Source: Asterionellopsis glacialis
Lineage: Eukaryota > Bacillariophyta > Plagiogrammaphyceae > Rhaphoneidales > Asterionellopsidaceae
DNA: 64,000 nucleotides
Reading direction: 5' to 3'
Assembly (NCBI GenBank): GCA_014885115.2
Contig: WKLE02000702.1
Coordinates: 101,187 to 165,186 of the forward strand
Shown here: piece by piece, positions 1 through 10,830 of the stretch
Layout of the letters: every line of letters starts with the position of its first letter
Numbering within the stretch: the first letter of the stretch is position 1
Position numbers and translations under genes: made by a program
Notes under the pieces: generated by a model
Database searches by the model: none
The model's input: the letters and a program-made list of their open reading frames with translations, nothing else
What the model was told of the DNA's origin: nothing

Positions 1-329
1 CCAGCTCCAACGGAGAAAATTTCAACATGTTTCAATTTAAAAACTGCGGTCATGTATAAGTTGGAAAATAAATAAATTTTTCGCCCATTCCCGTGTCCGG
101 GACTTCCAATCGTTCATACCAGGTAATGTGCCATAAACTACTTTATGGGAGTGGATCGGCATGTTGAAGCAAGCGTTCATTATTGAAGTCCCCAAAGAAG
201 TGCCAAGTGGTGTCAAATTTGTGTTTCGTACCTCATTCGATCGGAAGGTGCCTTATTCTCTCTAGTTAGTAGTCGCTGCAACAAAGTTTGAAGCTGACAA
301 GCGTATGTCAGGAAATAGCCATCTTGTAA
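1..329. other. 5' flank of the isomerase gene
   Basis: No open frame or RNA gene that I can support. It is the upstream region of the isomerase gene and must hold its promoter, but I see no motif clear enough to name. Confidence 0.4.
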
Positions 330-1277
330 ATGATGAACAAACTGAAGCTCAGTTTAACAGCTACTCTTTCTATTACTTCTCTATACACTGCCCCAGGTGC
401 AAGTGCCTTTGTCCCAGGCTCGTCGAGAATTAATACATTTAGACGGACGTTGATTCAAACACCATTATCAACCGAAGATGAGTATGGTATTGGTATGGAT
501 CAGGCGGCTATGATGGAGAGCGATATGCTCGTGGCAGTTGATAGGAATGATGTTTTGATTGACGGTGCCGTAGTCTCAAAGCGAACAGCTCACGAGTTCA
601 ATGATGAGCAACCTCGTGGAATCGCCCATCGAGCATTTTCTATCTTTTTATTCAATGAAAAGGGAGAATTACTGCTAACAAGACGAGCGGATTCTAAAAT
701 TACCTTCCCAGGTGTTTGGACAAACACATGTTGTTCTCACCCGCTTTATGCCATGACACCTAATGAAGTTGATGAAGTTCCTTCTGCCTACCCTAACTTT
801 CCTGGTATCAAACATGCTGCTATCCGCAAACTCCGACACGAACTTGGGATAGATCCAAAGTATGTACCTCATGAAGATTTTGAATTTGTGACAAGATTTC
901 ATTATTGGGCTGCTGATACTGTAACCTACGGAGACGACACTCCTTGGGGAGAACACGAGGTGGATTATGTTTTGTTCATACAATGCAAAGATGAGCAACC
1001 AGAAGTGAATGTCAATGCAGATGAAATATCCGAATTCAAGTATGTGACTATTGACGAATTGAAGAACATGATGAAAGATCCCGAATTGAAATGGTCACCG
1101 TGGTTCTGTGGTATTATGGAACGTGGATGTTTTGATTGGTGGGCGGATTTGGAAGGAGCTCTGGAAGGGAAATACTGCAACCCAGAAGTAACTTATTTTG
1201 GGCCTCCCAAAGAGCATATGGCAAAATATAATATTCCAGCACATGATGAAAATGTTGGAGTGCTAGCAAACGAATGA
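330..1277 (+). CDS. IDI: isopentenyl-diphosphate delta-isomerase, plastid-targeted
   Basis: Interconverts isopentenyl and dimethylallyl diphosphate, the C5 units for carotenoids, sterols and phytol. It is a single exon of 315 residues. Residues 1-27 are a hydrophobic signal peptide ending in ASAF (residues 24-27), the cleavage motif of diatom bipartite plastid presequences. The enzyme core runs from about residue 65 to 295. It has the type I IDI/Nudix landmarks: the catalytic-cysteine motif TNTCCSHPL at 131-139, a Nudix-like RKLRHELGI at 166-174, and the glutamate motif WGEHEVDY at 206-213. Two adjacent ATGs open the frame (330 and 333). The motifs are seen directly; plastid location is inferred from the presequence. 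No second cytosolic copy is in the window. Confidence 0.95.
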   Translation: MMNKLKLSLTATLSITSLYTAPGASAFVPGSSRINTFRRTLIQTPLSTEDEYGIGMDQAAMMESDMLVAVDRNDVLIDGAVVSKRTAHEFNDEQPRGIAHRAFSIFLFNEKGELLLTRRADSKITFPGVWTNTCCSHPLYAMTPNEVDEVPSAYPNFPGIKHAAIRKLRHELGIDPKYVPHEDFEFVTRFHYWAADTVTYGDDTPWGEHEVDYVLFIQCKDEQPEVNVNADEISEFKYVTIDELKNMMKDPELKWSPWFCGIMERGCFDWWADLEGALEGKYCNPEVTYFGPPKEHMAKYNIPAHDENVGVLANE

Positions 1278-1808
1278 GGGACCAAGTCAAAAATTGAATC
1301 GCAAACAGACCTATAAAAAGTATAGATACGAGTGAAGTGTTTAGAGAATGTACGAATCAAACATTTTGAAAGCCTTTCGTTACTATCTTTTTCTAAGAGC
1401 TGACAAAGATCTTATTTCCTTATAATATTCGTCAAAAGGAAGAATAACAACTATACTCTCTGTTTCCAAATTAGCAACTTCAAAACTAGCATCTGGAGAT
1501 TTAAAAAGTTTACAAGGAAAAGATTATGAGTTAACAAAAGGAGAAATTTTACTTCGTCTGTACGTCGTTTTTGTCGTAATGGGTTATGTTCCTATGGGGG
1601 TCGCTAAAGACCCTCTTCACCCAAGTTCGGTGGGACGAAGATGATGTTTTGTTGGGTTTTCCCTTTTATGCTGTGCTTTTTGTTCTTTGGACTATCTAGA
1701 TAAGGAGCGAAAGACCCCATATCATTGCATATTGAATAAATCGTTTGGACAATAATTCAAGAGGCTTCTCCTAACCAGCTTTTTAAGAAAGCTTTTTTTT
1801 CTGTCAAA
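1278..1808. other. intergenic between IDI and the DUF501 gene
   Basis: AT-rich and without a credible reading frame. It holds a small hairpin (5-bp GGGTC/GACCC stem, six-base loop, 1598-1613) and a T-rich stretch just before the next ATG. I found no tRNA or other RNA fold I would defend. Confidence 0.4.
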
Positions 1809-2894
1809 ATGGCATCTACGGAATCGGATAACGCGGAGAATATACCCGATTTACATGACTGCGAAAAAAACGAACAAGAACAGAGCACTAGAAGAAATAA
1901 ACGAAAGCAATTGGGACGCGCCTCACGTCGTCGTAAAGCGAAACTTCGTGCTATTGAGCAAGCTGAGCAATCGTTGTGGAAGCAAACCGGGTGTGAGATA
2001 ACAACTCATCAGGAAGATGTCACATCATTGGTTCCCACCGATCGGGATAAAGTGTGGCCAGGAGTATGCGAAAGACGGAAAGATCGCCTTGATGAGAAAG
2101 ATGAAAATGATCTAATCGGGCAACTAGGATATTTGCCTGGTAATGCTGTTGAAATAACACGAGCCGATCACATTGCATCATTGCCACTTGCAAAGGCTGT
2201 TGCTGTTTCGCGTAGAGGTGCCCGTATCGCATCACTCCCCTTTGCTCAGAATACGCCCATTGTGTTAAAATTATACCCCTTGACGATTCGCCATGCATAT
2301 GCTGGAGGGAAAACTGATGGTAGGAAATTTAAGGGAAGAAAACGGGGTGGCCCTGATTCTCATAAAGAAGAAACTCCAATAGAAGAAGGGGGGAAAGGGA
2401 AAAAGCAGAAAGTGGATGATTCAATATTAGCAGAAAAACAAGAACCTCTCCTAGAGCCGTTTCCTACTCTTTATTGGTTGACACATCCTATGCTTAAAAC
2501 ATTGGTTTCTAAACTGGAACTCGGTGAGACCCATAACGTTCGTTTAATGGAAGAGAGACTGGAAGCTGATAAAGACGCAATGGAATCAATGAAACGGGCA
2601 CATAAAGCATATGGGAAAGAACGATGGGAACTCCTTACTGAAACTGATCATGAAGTAGTTAAAGCACGGAAATGGCAAGGTGCCCTGGGTTCAGAGCGTG
2701 GTGTTGCTGGGATTCGGAAACACAACAGGATTAAGTGCTTACATACGCATGCTGCCCACTATCTGAGCGGAGGCAAAGGCAGTTCTGACAACATTGTTGG
2801 AAAGTGGACAATGGATGCAGTTTTCGATTTGATACGACAGCACGATGATGCCAGTGGCACCGAAAGCAATCAATCCGAAAGTGATAACAAGTAA
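1809..2894 (+). CDS. DUF501-domain protein with basic N-terminal extension
   Basis: The C-terminal two thirds match the DUF501 family, which I know mainly from bacteria and whose function is unknown. The visible marks are FPTLYWLTHPML at about residues 217-229, GVAGIRKHNRIKCLHTHAAHYL at about 298-319 (a conserved KCLH plus second His, possibly metal-binding), and an upstream strand-rich part at 135-165. Residues 1-60 are a charged Arg/Lys-rich extension that could be a nuclear or nucleolar signal. Residues 170-210 are a lysine/glutamate-rich insert that splits the domain. There is a single exon of 361 residues. No plastid presequence is seen. Family assignment is from remembered motifs; the role is unknown. 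Confidence 0.75.
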   Translation: MASTESDNAENIPDLHDCEKNEQEQSTRRNKRKQLGRASRRRKAKLRAIEQAEQSLWKQTGCEITTHQEDVTSLVPTDRDKVWPGVCERRKDRLDEKDENDLIGQLGYLPGNAVEITRADHIASLPLAKAVAVSRRGARIASLPFAQNTPIVLKLYPLTIRHAYAGGKTDGRKFKGRKRGGPDSHKEETPIEEGGKGKKQKVDDSILAEKQEPLLEPFPTLYWLTHPMLKTLVSKLELGETHNVRLMEERLEADKDAMESMKRAHKAYGKERWELLTETDHEVVKARKWQGALGSERGVAGIRKHNRIKCLHTHAAHYLSGGKGSSDNIVGKWTMDAVFDLIRQHDDASGTESNQSESDNK

Positions 2895-2905
2895 GCTAGC
2901 ACCTC

Positions 2906-4103
2906 CTATGAATTTAAGTATCCTTTGAAAGCAATCATCACTTGTGCGTCATGATCATCTAATGCATCCTTGTTGGACAAAACGGATCGACACTGATCAG
3001 CTGTTGTCCCAACTCTGTATGCAGTCTCTAATATTTGGTCTTTGTCGCTGTTCAGTGATAGAACCAGTTCGTTTGATTGAACCCATTTATTCAAAACTTT
3101 TAGAATCGCATCTGAGCTTCCAACGTCAGGTCGAAGCAAGTTACATGCAACTTCGTACCGATTATCACTATACGGTAACGTCAGGGCTTCTACACCCTTT
3201 AGTCCACCATCTCTTTCCCTGACTGCCCTTGTCAAAGTTTGTGCTACCTTTCGGTTGCATTTAGATGTCAATCTGATGTTAAAGTTTTCAACAAAAGTAC
3301 TTGGTGCACCGATAGTAGAAACTCCAGCTGGATTGCTTTGGGATTCTGTACTGGTAGACCTTTCTAAACCACCTGACTTAAAGAATGAAGTTCTCTCTCG
3401 ACGAACAGTCGCTAACGATGTGCCATCAGGGTGTGCCGTTCCATAAAAGTAAACCTCTACACCAGCATTTTTCATTGAATTTCCTATGCATCTTGCAGCC
3501 CAGCCACTGGCACTGGCTGGAACAAAGTCATGGTTTGTTAGGCTTTTATTTTTGTTGCTATGATTTTCAGATACCTCAAATTCTTCCCCGAGTGGCATGA
3601 CAGATATATGGTCCACTAAACCAACAAATGGATGCCGAGATGGTGTATTATTATTAGACACCGTATTTTCAGGAACCGTTGACACAAGACTTCTCACTGC
3701 TTCTGTAGCAATCGACGATGCAACAGTTGCTACATTATCTGCTCCTCCGGCTAAATGAAATGATGACCTATCGTAGGGACCATCTGCGAAAGCATGCACG
3801 ATGGCAATATCTCCTCCTTTTACATTCCGTAGATCTTTGCATTGACGCTGTTGCATTCAATAAACAAGAAAAAGAGCAACATGAACAATCAAGATTTGTC
3901 AGAAACAATTGCAGAACGGCGCAATCATCTTGCAAATGAAAATGGGTGTAAAAACTGCCACCACCTTACGGCGCACTTCGTACCTGAGCTTTATCTAACA
4001 AGTCTGTTAGTATTCCAGCATAGCGAGGTTTACCTGCTGATACGTAGATGTTGCAAGCAACAAGAGAGTGACAACGAAGTAAAGCGGATGCGGACGCCTT
4101 CAT
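2906..4103 (-). CDS. formiminotransferase-like protein, two exons
   Basis: Related to the formiminotransferase half of FTCD, which moves the formimino group of formiminoglutamate to tetrahydrofolate. Exon 1 is 4103-3984 (40 residues) and contains the family-typical VACNIYVSAGKP and a helix ending in KAQ. The intron is 3983-3848 (GTACG...ACAG, 136 bp, phase 0). Exon 2 is 3847-2906. The total is 353 residues. Exon 2 shows VGLVDHISVMPLG, VEVYFYGTAHPDG, GAPSTFVENFNIRL and GVEALTLPY, all typical of the N- and C-subdomains. The cyclodeaminase domain is absent, as in plant and algal FTCD-like proteins, so the in vivo substrate may differ. It converges on the DUF501 gene (11 bp between stops) and is divergent from the ThiE/TenI-like gene (286 bp shared upstream region). 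Confidence 0.87.
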
Positions 4104-4389
4104 TACAATCAATATGTCACAATCGGTATGTTGCTGTCGGAGATGTTTATCTCATCTTCGTTTTAGTTTTCGAGTTTTCGTTTGGCAAGGCAAGCTGAAA
4201 GTGATGAAAACGCTAACCTTATTATTTAATGATGCTTGTAAGTCTGTCCATCTGACCAAATGAGAATTGAGGTCGCAGACTCTAGCTCGTACCTGGTAGA
4301 ATGAACGTCAACTTGAAACTTACGAACTTGAAACTTTGGACACTGCACTTTAAACATGACGTTTTATTGTTGATGGACACGAAAGCTGG

Positions 4390-5364
4390 ATGAATCCGAA
4401 GATGGCAGTAGCATTGAAGTACCATTGTGCTCAAGCTCGACTTCCATTTGCTATCTCATGGCGCATATTATTTTTATGGGTTGTCCTTAGTGGTGCGGAT
4501 TCTGTATATGGTTGGACATCAAAGTCGTCAAATATATTTCGAGACCGACATCATGTCATGTCGAGTGGGAATTCTAAGGAAACTCCTGTCTCCCGGTTAC
4601 CGTCTCAATTGCAATCAGTAAATAATGAAAGATACAGTGATACTACTCAAAAGATCTGGTTTGACAACGAGCGCCATCCTTTCTTGGCACTAATCACGGA
4701 ACCGGATGCTTGTGATACTGACGAACGCATAGATGCCACAGTGCAAGCTATCCATGCTGCTGTTTCTACTAATCTAATCAGCTTAGTTTCAATCCGAGTA
4801 GTCCGTCCACCACATATATCACATGAAAATTTTGAAGATCGCGTGATAAAAATCGTACGACTGCTGATGGAACTAACGAATGAGTACAATTTCTTTGTCG
4901 TTGTGACAAGTGATTGGGTCGATGCAGCAATTGCAGCACCTGCGCATGGTGTTCATGTGAAGGAATCGCATCGGTCACTTATTCCAGAGATTCGGCAGCG
5001 TTTTCCAAATCCACCATTAATTGGAACTTCGGCACATAGTATATCGTCTGCTGTAGAGGCCTGGTCAATGTGCAGCCCAAATTACTTCTTTGTTGGAACT
5101 TGTTACGCAACGCAATCACACCCCGACAAAGTAGATTTAGAAGGCCCAACATTGCCTGGGAAAGTGCGTCAAGCGTTTGTCGATGAGAAAGAGAGCGAAC
5201 AAGAATTACCAATTATACTAGCTATTGGAGGGGTTAATTCTACCAATTGTCACGAACCAGTTTGTATCTATGGCGCGGACGGCGTTGCCGTAATTCGATC
5301 TGTGCTACAAGCATCCGACCCAGCCAAAGCAGTTCTTGACATTTTTAGCAACATGAATCAATAA
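4390..5364 (+). CDS. thiamine-phosphate synthase / TenI-like protein
   Basis: 324 residues in one exon. Residues 22-45 are a hydrophobic segment, probably a signal peptide or signal anchor for plastid or ER entry. From about residue 97 the protein follows the ThiE/TenI TIM-barrel pattern: ALITEPDA as first strand, HGVHVKESHRS, IGTSAHS, YFFVGTCYATQSHPDK and the phosphate-binding AIGGVN plus GVAVIRS near the C-terminus. ThiE joins the thiazole and pyrimidine phosphates to make thiamine phosphate; TenI-type relatives can be thiazole tautomerases. The loop YATQSHPDK differs from the classical ThiE T-x-TK motif, so TenI-like chemistry or a diverged synthase are both possible. It shares a 286-bp divergent upstream region with the formiminotransferase gene. 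Confidence 0.82.
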   Translation: MNPKMAVALKYHCAQARLPFAISWRILFLWVVLSGADSVYGWTSKSSNIFRDRHHVMSSGNSKETPVSRLPSQLQSVNNERYSDTTQKIWFDNERHPFLALITEPDACDTDERIDATVQAIHAAVSTNLISLVSIRVVRPPHISHENFEDRVIKIVRLLMELTNEYNFFVVVTSDWVDAAIAAPAHGVHVKESHRSLIPEIRQRFPNPPLIGTSAHSISSAVEAWSMCSPNYFFVGTCYATQSHPDKVDLEGPTLPGKVRQAFVDEKESEQELPIILAIGGVNSTNCHEPVCIYGADGVAVIRSVLQASDPAKAVLDIFSNMNQ

Positions 5365-7469
5365 TAGCTAAACAAATACTCTAGCAGATTAGGTAGGAAC
5401 TCAAATATATGGTATTGAACTGAAGAGAAGAAATGTCCCCCCTTCATCACCGTACTCAGCCATTTACATTTCGTTATCAGTCACTTGAAACTTATGAACT
5501 TTCCTGAAATATCACTGATTCACCTCGGAATATTCACATTTATAGCTAAATTATCGATGACTTGACATTGCTCTCTAGAGAATCACAAATGGAGCAACTG
5601 TTACAATAAACGAAACAGTCAACACTCACAGCATTGTTTCTTTTTTAGGTTTTCACTGCATTTCTGTGTTTCTCCTTTTCTGGTGGCAAGAACACTTTTC
5701 ATAAGAAAGCGGATTTTTTAATCGACTGGTTGGATACCTCGTGATGGGCGTAAAATAGTCGTGAAGGGATTTTTTACCAGCAAGTGGCATGCCAACACCA
5801 ATTCTTCTACATGATATGTATTTATTTTCTACCTTGAATGTTGTGCCTGTAAATTTTATAGCACCCTAAAGGCTTTAGGTCAAGTAAACGCAATAGAAAT
5901 ACCACAAAATATTGTTATGGGTGTAAAGTATGTCTTGAATCAGAAAGGTTGCTACGCATACTTTTGTAGCATATTCCATCGAATCACGAAAAAATTCATG
6001 TCTGTCCATCGAATACTCTCTCTTTTGTGAGGGTGAAAACCCAAAAAAATTAAACCACAAGGAAAAAATGTACGGTACCTGGTACCGTATCCATAGTACC
6101 GAGTTGATGTAAAAGTTCCCTGTAAATCTTGGTACTGTCCCCGTAAATTAGAATCAATTTTGATAATCGTGCATCTCCCTGTATGTCTGGGGGGGGATGG
6201 GTAAGTTCATTTCTATTGCCTCCTAAAGAAAAACTTATATTTATTATTATTATATTTTTTTTTAAGCGTTTTCGCCAATGTTCTTTTTTATAGTGTTCAA
6301 GCAGAAGGTTCTACTACAGTAGTTGTATCATCGTCAATATTTTCTTTTAAAAAAGTACCTGGCACTACTGAGTATCACAAATTTTTGTTCCTATCTAAAT
6401 TTAAATAAAATGTTTATATATTCATTCTACAAAAGCTGTATTACATGACTACAGTAAATCACGTAATGAGTAAATCAATATCTATACAGAAGCAACAGAT
6501 TCTTCTTTCTTACTGATAGTGAGTAGGATCTTTAGTTTTATACTACCATGTACGAGTAAGTAGATAATCTGTAATCTCTTATTAATACCTCTGACAAAAA
6601 AAAATATTTCGAAAAACGTCCTTTTTCCAAGACCAGTACCACATTGTTTCTATGTCGTCGGTCTTGTCTGATATTTGATTGGAGTACCTAGATTCCCGTA
6701 GGACTAATTTACAGACTTTAAAAAGGGGGAAAATTCTATGTACTCGGAGTAGAAAGCTTTGTAATACTGTATTTTGATTTTTTGTCATGTAAAAGTTAAT
6801 AATGATAGTTCAGTAATTATTGTTCTGAAATCATAAATAAGCTGTTTTAGCACATCCATGCTGCAGTTTCATATTTTTCCCACGAGTGTATGCATATAAA
6901 AAACAGGTCTTCTATGATAAACCATTTGAAAAATAACGTTGGCGTGGCACGATTACTTTTGATTGGACCTTTTTACATATTTGGAATTCTTCTGTTCCGA
7001 AGCATTAAATGCTTCTTTTCTGTACACCGGTTACCAGAACAAGCCAGACTATGAGATCGTATATAACAAACTATAGTCGTGGTCCGGATGGAAAGATGCT
7101 CATACTGATGTATGAGATAAATTGTAGGGCTAGATATTTTTAATGTTCATGAAACAGGAAGATTCACAGTTCTTATCAGAGTACCAGGTACTATTGAAAG
7201 TGGTAGGACTATGTAGAAATCTACACAGACTACTTTAACTGACTCTTTACCAGGTACCGGTAAGTTGTAGTCCTCCGTGAAACCAAGGAAATCGCAGGCC
7301 CATTGGAAAATACACGCCCATGGTTTTTACTGCATTTTCTATCTAGTAGATTTCCCAAGCAAATCAAGTTGCAAGTAACCAAAAAAAACATCTTTGTACC
7401 ACCATCTCGCAGTTGGTTCTGTAAGGTATCTCTATCAACACACTGCTTCCCGCAAACACTTATCAAGAA
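5365..7469. other. 2.1-kb AT-rich intergenic region with GTACC-type palindromes
   Basis: No credible gene; the short open frames are AT-driven. The sequence contains homopolymer A/T runs and copies of a palindromic signature: GGTACCTGGTACC at about 6075-6087, AGTACCAGGTACT at about 7181-7193 and ACCAGGTACCGGTA near 7250-7263. The end serves as upstream region of the kinase gene. Confidence 0.5.
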
Positions 7470-9179
7470 TTGATAATACAAGAGAATATGGTTAATTCTG
7501 GGAATGACCAACAAGAAAATTTGAGCACAGGGCAGTGCAGCACAATGAGCCTCTCTTCGGAAAATTATTTGGCGTTCGAAGGTCGCACACTGCATGATCT
7601 TTCCGATTGTGTTCGGGGTAACCGAGCAGTTCCACTACGACTAGCGAAACGAGCTGCAAGTCGCATTGATAGGAAGGTTGCTACCTTGCGTGATTCTTTT
7701 TGTCATCTCGATGATGAATCAGAAGTGAAAAAGATTACTTTTCTACCCAAGTTTCAACTCGAGGAAATCAAGCTTGGAGCCCTGTTGGGTCAGGGAAGTT
7801 TTTCTCAAGTTTTTGAAATTGAGTCATTCGATTTGAATGAGAAATTGCAAGATAGTTCCAGTGTTACATTTAACAACGTACAAAGAGCACACCGCTATGA
7901 CTTAGCATACAGACTTGCATCGAAGCGTCCAGAAAAATTTGTTGTCAAGTTCTTGAGACCTGAATGTCTATTTGATCCTGTCAAATTCGGTCATGCTGCA
8001 TCAGGTCTAGTATGTGAAGCTCAGCTTCTGTCTTCTTTTGATCACCCTAATATCGTTGGCATTCGAGGTCTATGTATGGCAAACTCAGCATCTGAAGCAT
8101 ACGCGACGGCGAAACACAATGGGTACTTCTTCATAATGGAACAATTACAAGAAAACTTGAGCGATCGTATTCGCACGTGGAAAAAGCAAAGCAAAAGACC
8201 ATCATTTATCAAACGAGTTGAGCAAAACAGAGAGCGGCAATTCTTCTTACAGCGTTTGACAATTGCACGTGACATTGCGTCTGCTTTAGAATATATACAT
8301 GAGCACCGTGTAGTCTTTCGAGATTTGAAACCTGACAATATTGGTTTCGATCCGAAAGGCAACGTCAAAATGTTTGATTTCGGTTTGTCTGTGGGACTAC
8401 CGAGCTCAAGTAGTGATCCTTCTACTCCATCATTCGAGGAAGAAACTTTTGATCTCACTGGGAAAGTTGGGACCTTTCGTTATATGGCACCAGAGGTTCA
8501 CCGATGTGAAGCCTACAACTGTAAGGCTGATGTGGTAAGTGGATGATCTTGATATGGTTTTTATCGTTCGAGGGGTGCTTTTATCCTAGATGATTCTCAA
8601 CTTTGAGCTTCTCTCTTCCAACCCTGTCTCTGCCTTGTATTATAGTATTCTTTTAGCTTGGTATTGCACGAGCTTTTAGCCTTGGAACAACCATATGTGG
8701 ACTATTCGAAGAACATGCACGCTACGCTAGTAGTGAACGAAGGAGAACGCCCACCAATAAATGAAACGTGGCCCTTTATTATACAGTGCATTCTTGAGGA
8801 AGGATGGTCAGATGATGTTTTGGAACGCCCAACAATGAAAGAAATGCACTCATCCGTGCGCCAGGTTGTTGGTGTATTAGAATCTAAAATTTGTGGTAGA
8901 CGCAGCGGATCCTCATCACAGAATGCATCTCCAATATCCTCAAGATCATCCTTACGAGGATCTCGCCAAGGTTCCTTCCGCTCTTTGTTACAACTCAGAG
9001 ATTCTTCGCATTCTCGAGGGTCCTCCCAAAATCTAGCAGCACTAGGTTCACTTATTAAGACAGATTCTCAACATTCTCTAGTATCCCTTCGAACCTCAGT
9101 TAACAGAACCAACTCATTCAGACAAAGAGATTCTCTCAAGTCGCTTGAAACAGCACAGAGCATTGATACCAGTACATAG
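7470..9179 (+). CDS. Ser/Thr protein kinase with Ser-rich tail, two exons
   Basis: Exon 1 is 7470-8534, the intron 8535-8645 (GTAAGT...TATAG, 111 bp, phase 0), exon 2 8646-9179; 532 residues. The kinase domain starts at about residue 98 with the glycine loop LGQGSFSQV and has the VKFLRP lysine, RDLKPDN at about 285, MFDFG at about 301 and APE at about 340; the splice joins ADV to YSFSLVLHELL, restoring subdomain IX. The catalytic-loop histidine is replaced by Phe (FRD instead of HRD); the catalytic Asp and Lys remain. A 30-residue insert lies between the lysine strand and the glycine loop. Residues 420-532 are Ser/Arg-rich with repeated SRGS-type units, probably disordered and phosphorylated. 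Substrate is unknown; the start could also be the Met at 7488. Confidence 0.9.
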
Positions 9180-9656
9180 CATCTTTTAATGTACTTTGAA
9201 GGAAAGGAGATGTAATAGAAATGTTGTAAAAATGTGTAAAGTATTATTTAATAGTCGTTGTGATGATACTGCTTTCGGGTATCCTCCTATTACTTTGACT
9301 TTTCATTGAATCTCAGAACAAAGAATTTCAACAACAGATTGCCTGACGAATAAATAGAGGAGATATACTACTCCAAGAGGGCTCTGTTTGGCTGCGCTGC
9401 GCATTAACATCTGCAGTGCATGAGCATCAAAAATGACTAGAGTAGCTGACCATTTAACCAATGGTCTACTAAAATACATGCAAACCTCTGTCATATCTTG
9501 TTAAGTGGAATGCAGAACCCCCTTTTTCAAAAATGATGAACGCCAATCTGTTTGCCATACAATTATCAGCATACGTTTCATACGTAGAAGACTGCTTTGT
9601 TTTCTTCTTGGCTGGCCAATCTGTGAAAGTTCATTCGTTCTCTTTCTGCCTCTCCA
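9180..9656. other. convergent 3' intergenic region
   Basis: Lies between the kinase stop and the RING-protein stop. I see only 3'-untranslated-type AT-rich sequence and no supported gene. Confidence 0.4.
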
Positions 9657-10830
9657 CTAGCTAGTAGAATTTGCTGATGCGGTATGATTATCCTGAATTT
9701 CTTCCCCTGTTTGCAAAGAAATATCTCTCATCCCAATATCTAAAATAATGTCCTCCGCAGATTGTCCAATTAACGCTCTACGTGTTATTTGTGCAGCAAG
9801 ACCCTCTGGTCCACTAACAACATCACAAAATTCTTGCCGACAACAAGGACACAAGGCTGATTCCTTCTTTGCTAGCCACGGAACGATACATTCTGTATGG
9901 AAAGCATGCTGACATTCTTCCCGGGGAGACCACGTTACTGAATCCCCATCCTCATAGGGACATAGACATATAGCGCATGCAGCGGGGACAGTTCGTGATC
10001 CGTTTTGCACCGGTAAAGCATCTGCCGTAGTATCATCATCAATACCAACCCCTGAAACTCTCTGTTGTTGCCTAGTGGAGGGCAATGTCAATGCTGCAAA
10101 TTCATGCTCTGTTTCATCAAGATACGCTGCAACATCACCCACAGCATACTCCTCATCAACAATTTCTGATTCCTCCCCACGTTGCGGAATGGTTTTCTTT
10201 CCATCGTCGTCCTTCTCAATTGTACATGTATCATCGACCTCATCATTTCGTTTCACTAAATCAATTTCTGTCACAATCTGTAGATTGAAAAAAATAAAAG
10301 CACAAGAGAACAATGCATACAATTAAGAATAAGCTCAGAATCAATGTCTAGCGTTTCTATCTTTCGCGTCATGGGACTTTATAGACAACTCTTACCATTG
10401 ATGTTTCTGCAACCGATTCCTTAATGTTTTTGGTACGTTCCTCCTTGATGCGTTCCTCTTGTTCGGCAAGGATCCGACGTCCATCCCCTTGACTTGCTAC
10501 AATTGTAATGGGGCGACCATCAATGGTTGACCCTCGTAAAAAAACCAACCCTTCATCTGCTCCAGAACCTAAATCTTGCCCTGACCTTCGTAGTGCTGCA
10601 GCTTGTCTTAAACGAACTTCGTTTAACCGTTTTTTACGGTATGCACAGGCTGTTGGGATGACGCAACACAGCACTAAAAACATGTACCACGCCAAAAAGG
10701 CAACAAACTCATATATATCACGTGACTCTTCTTCTTCCGTTTGTGATCTACTATCTTGTTGAAGCAAACGCAGTGGTGCAGCACCACCACGAATCAAAAA
10801 CGAAGATGCTGATGTAGAAATACCACTCAT
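9657..10830 (-). CDS. single-pass membrane RING-H2 ubiquitin ligase, two exons
   Basis: Exon 1 is 10830-10396, the intron 10395-10278 (GTAAGA...TACAG, phase 0), exon 2 10277-9657; 351 residues. Residues 40-62 form one hydrophobic transmembrane helix ending in a Lys/Arg stop-transfer run, followed by a charged helix and an acidic region. The C-terminal half has a RING-H2 finger: CAIC, then HAFHTECIVPWL and CPCC, giving the C-x2-C...C-x-H-x2-H-x2-C...C-x2-C ligand set. Such proteins are E2-dependent ubiquitin ligases in endomembranes. The tail after the RING (about 70 residues) has no known domain. Its start lies about 1.06 kb from the divergent membrane-protein gene. Confidence 0.9.

Noticed and set aside
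1598..1613. Small GGGTC/GACCC hairpin, considered as tRNA or regulatory RNA
   Set aside because: A 5-bp stem alone; no cloverleaf or other fold follows.
5875..6060. Minus-strand 61-codon frame in the AT-rich intergenic region
   Set aside because: Expected by chance in AT-rich sequence and surrounded by repeats.
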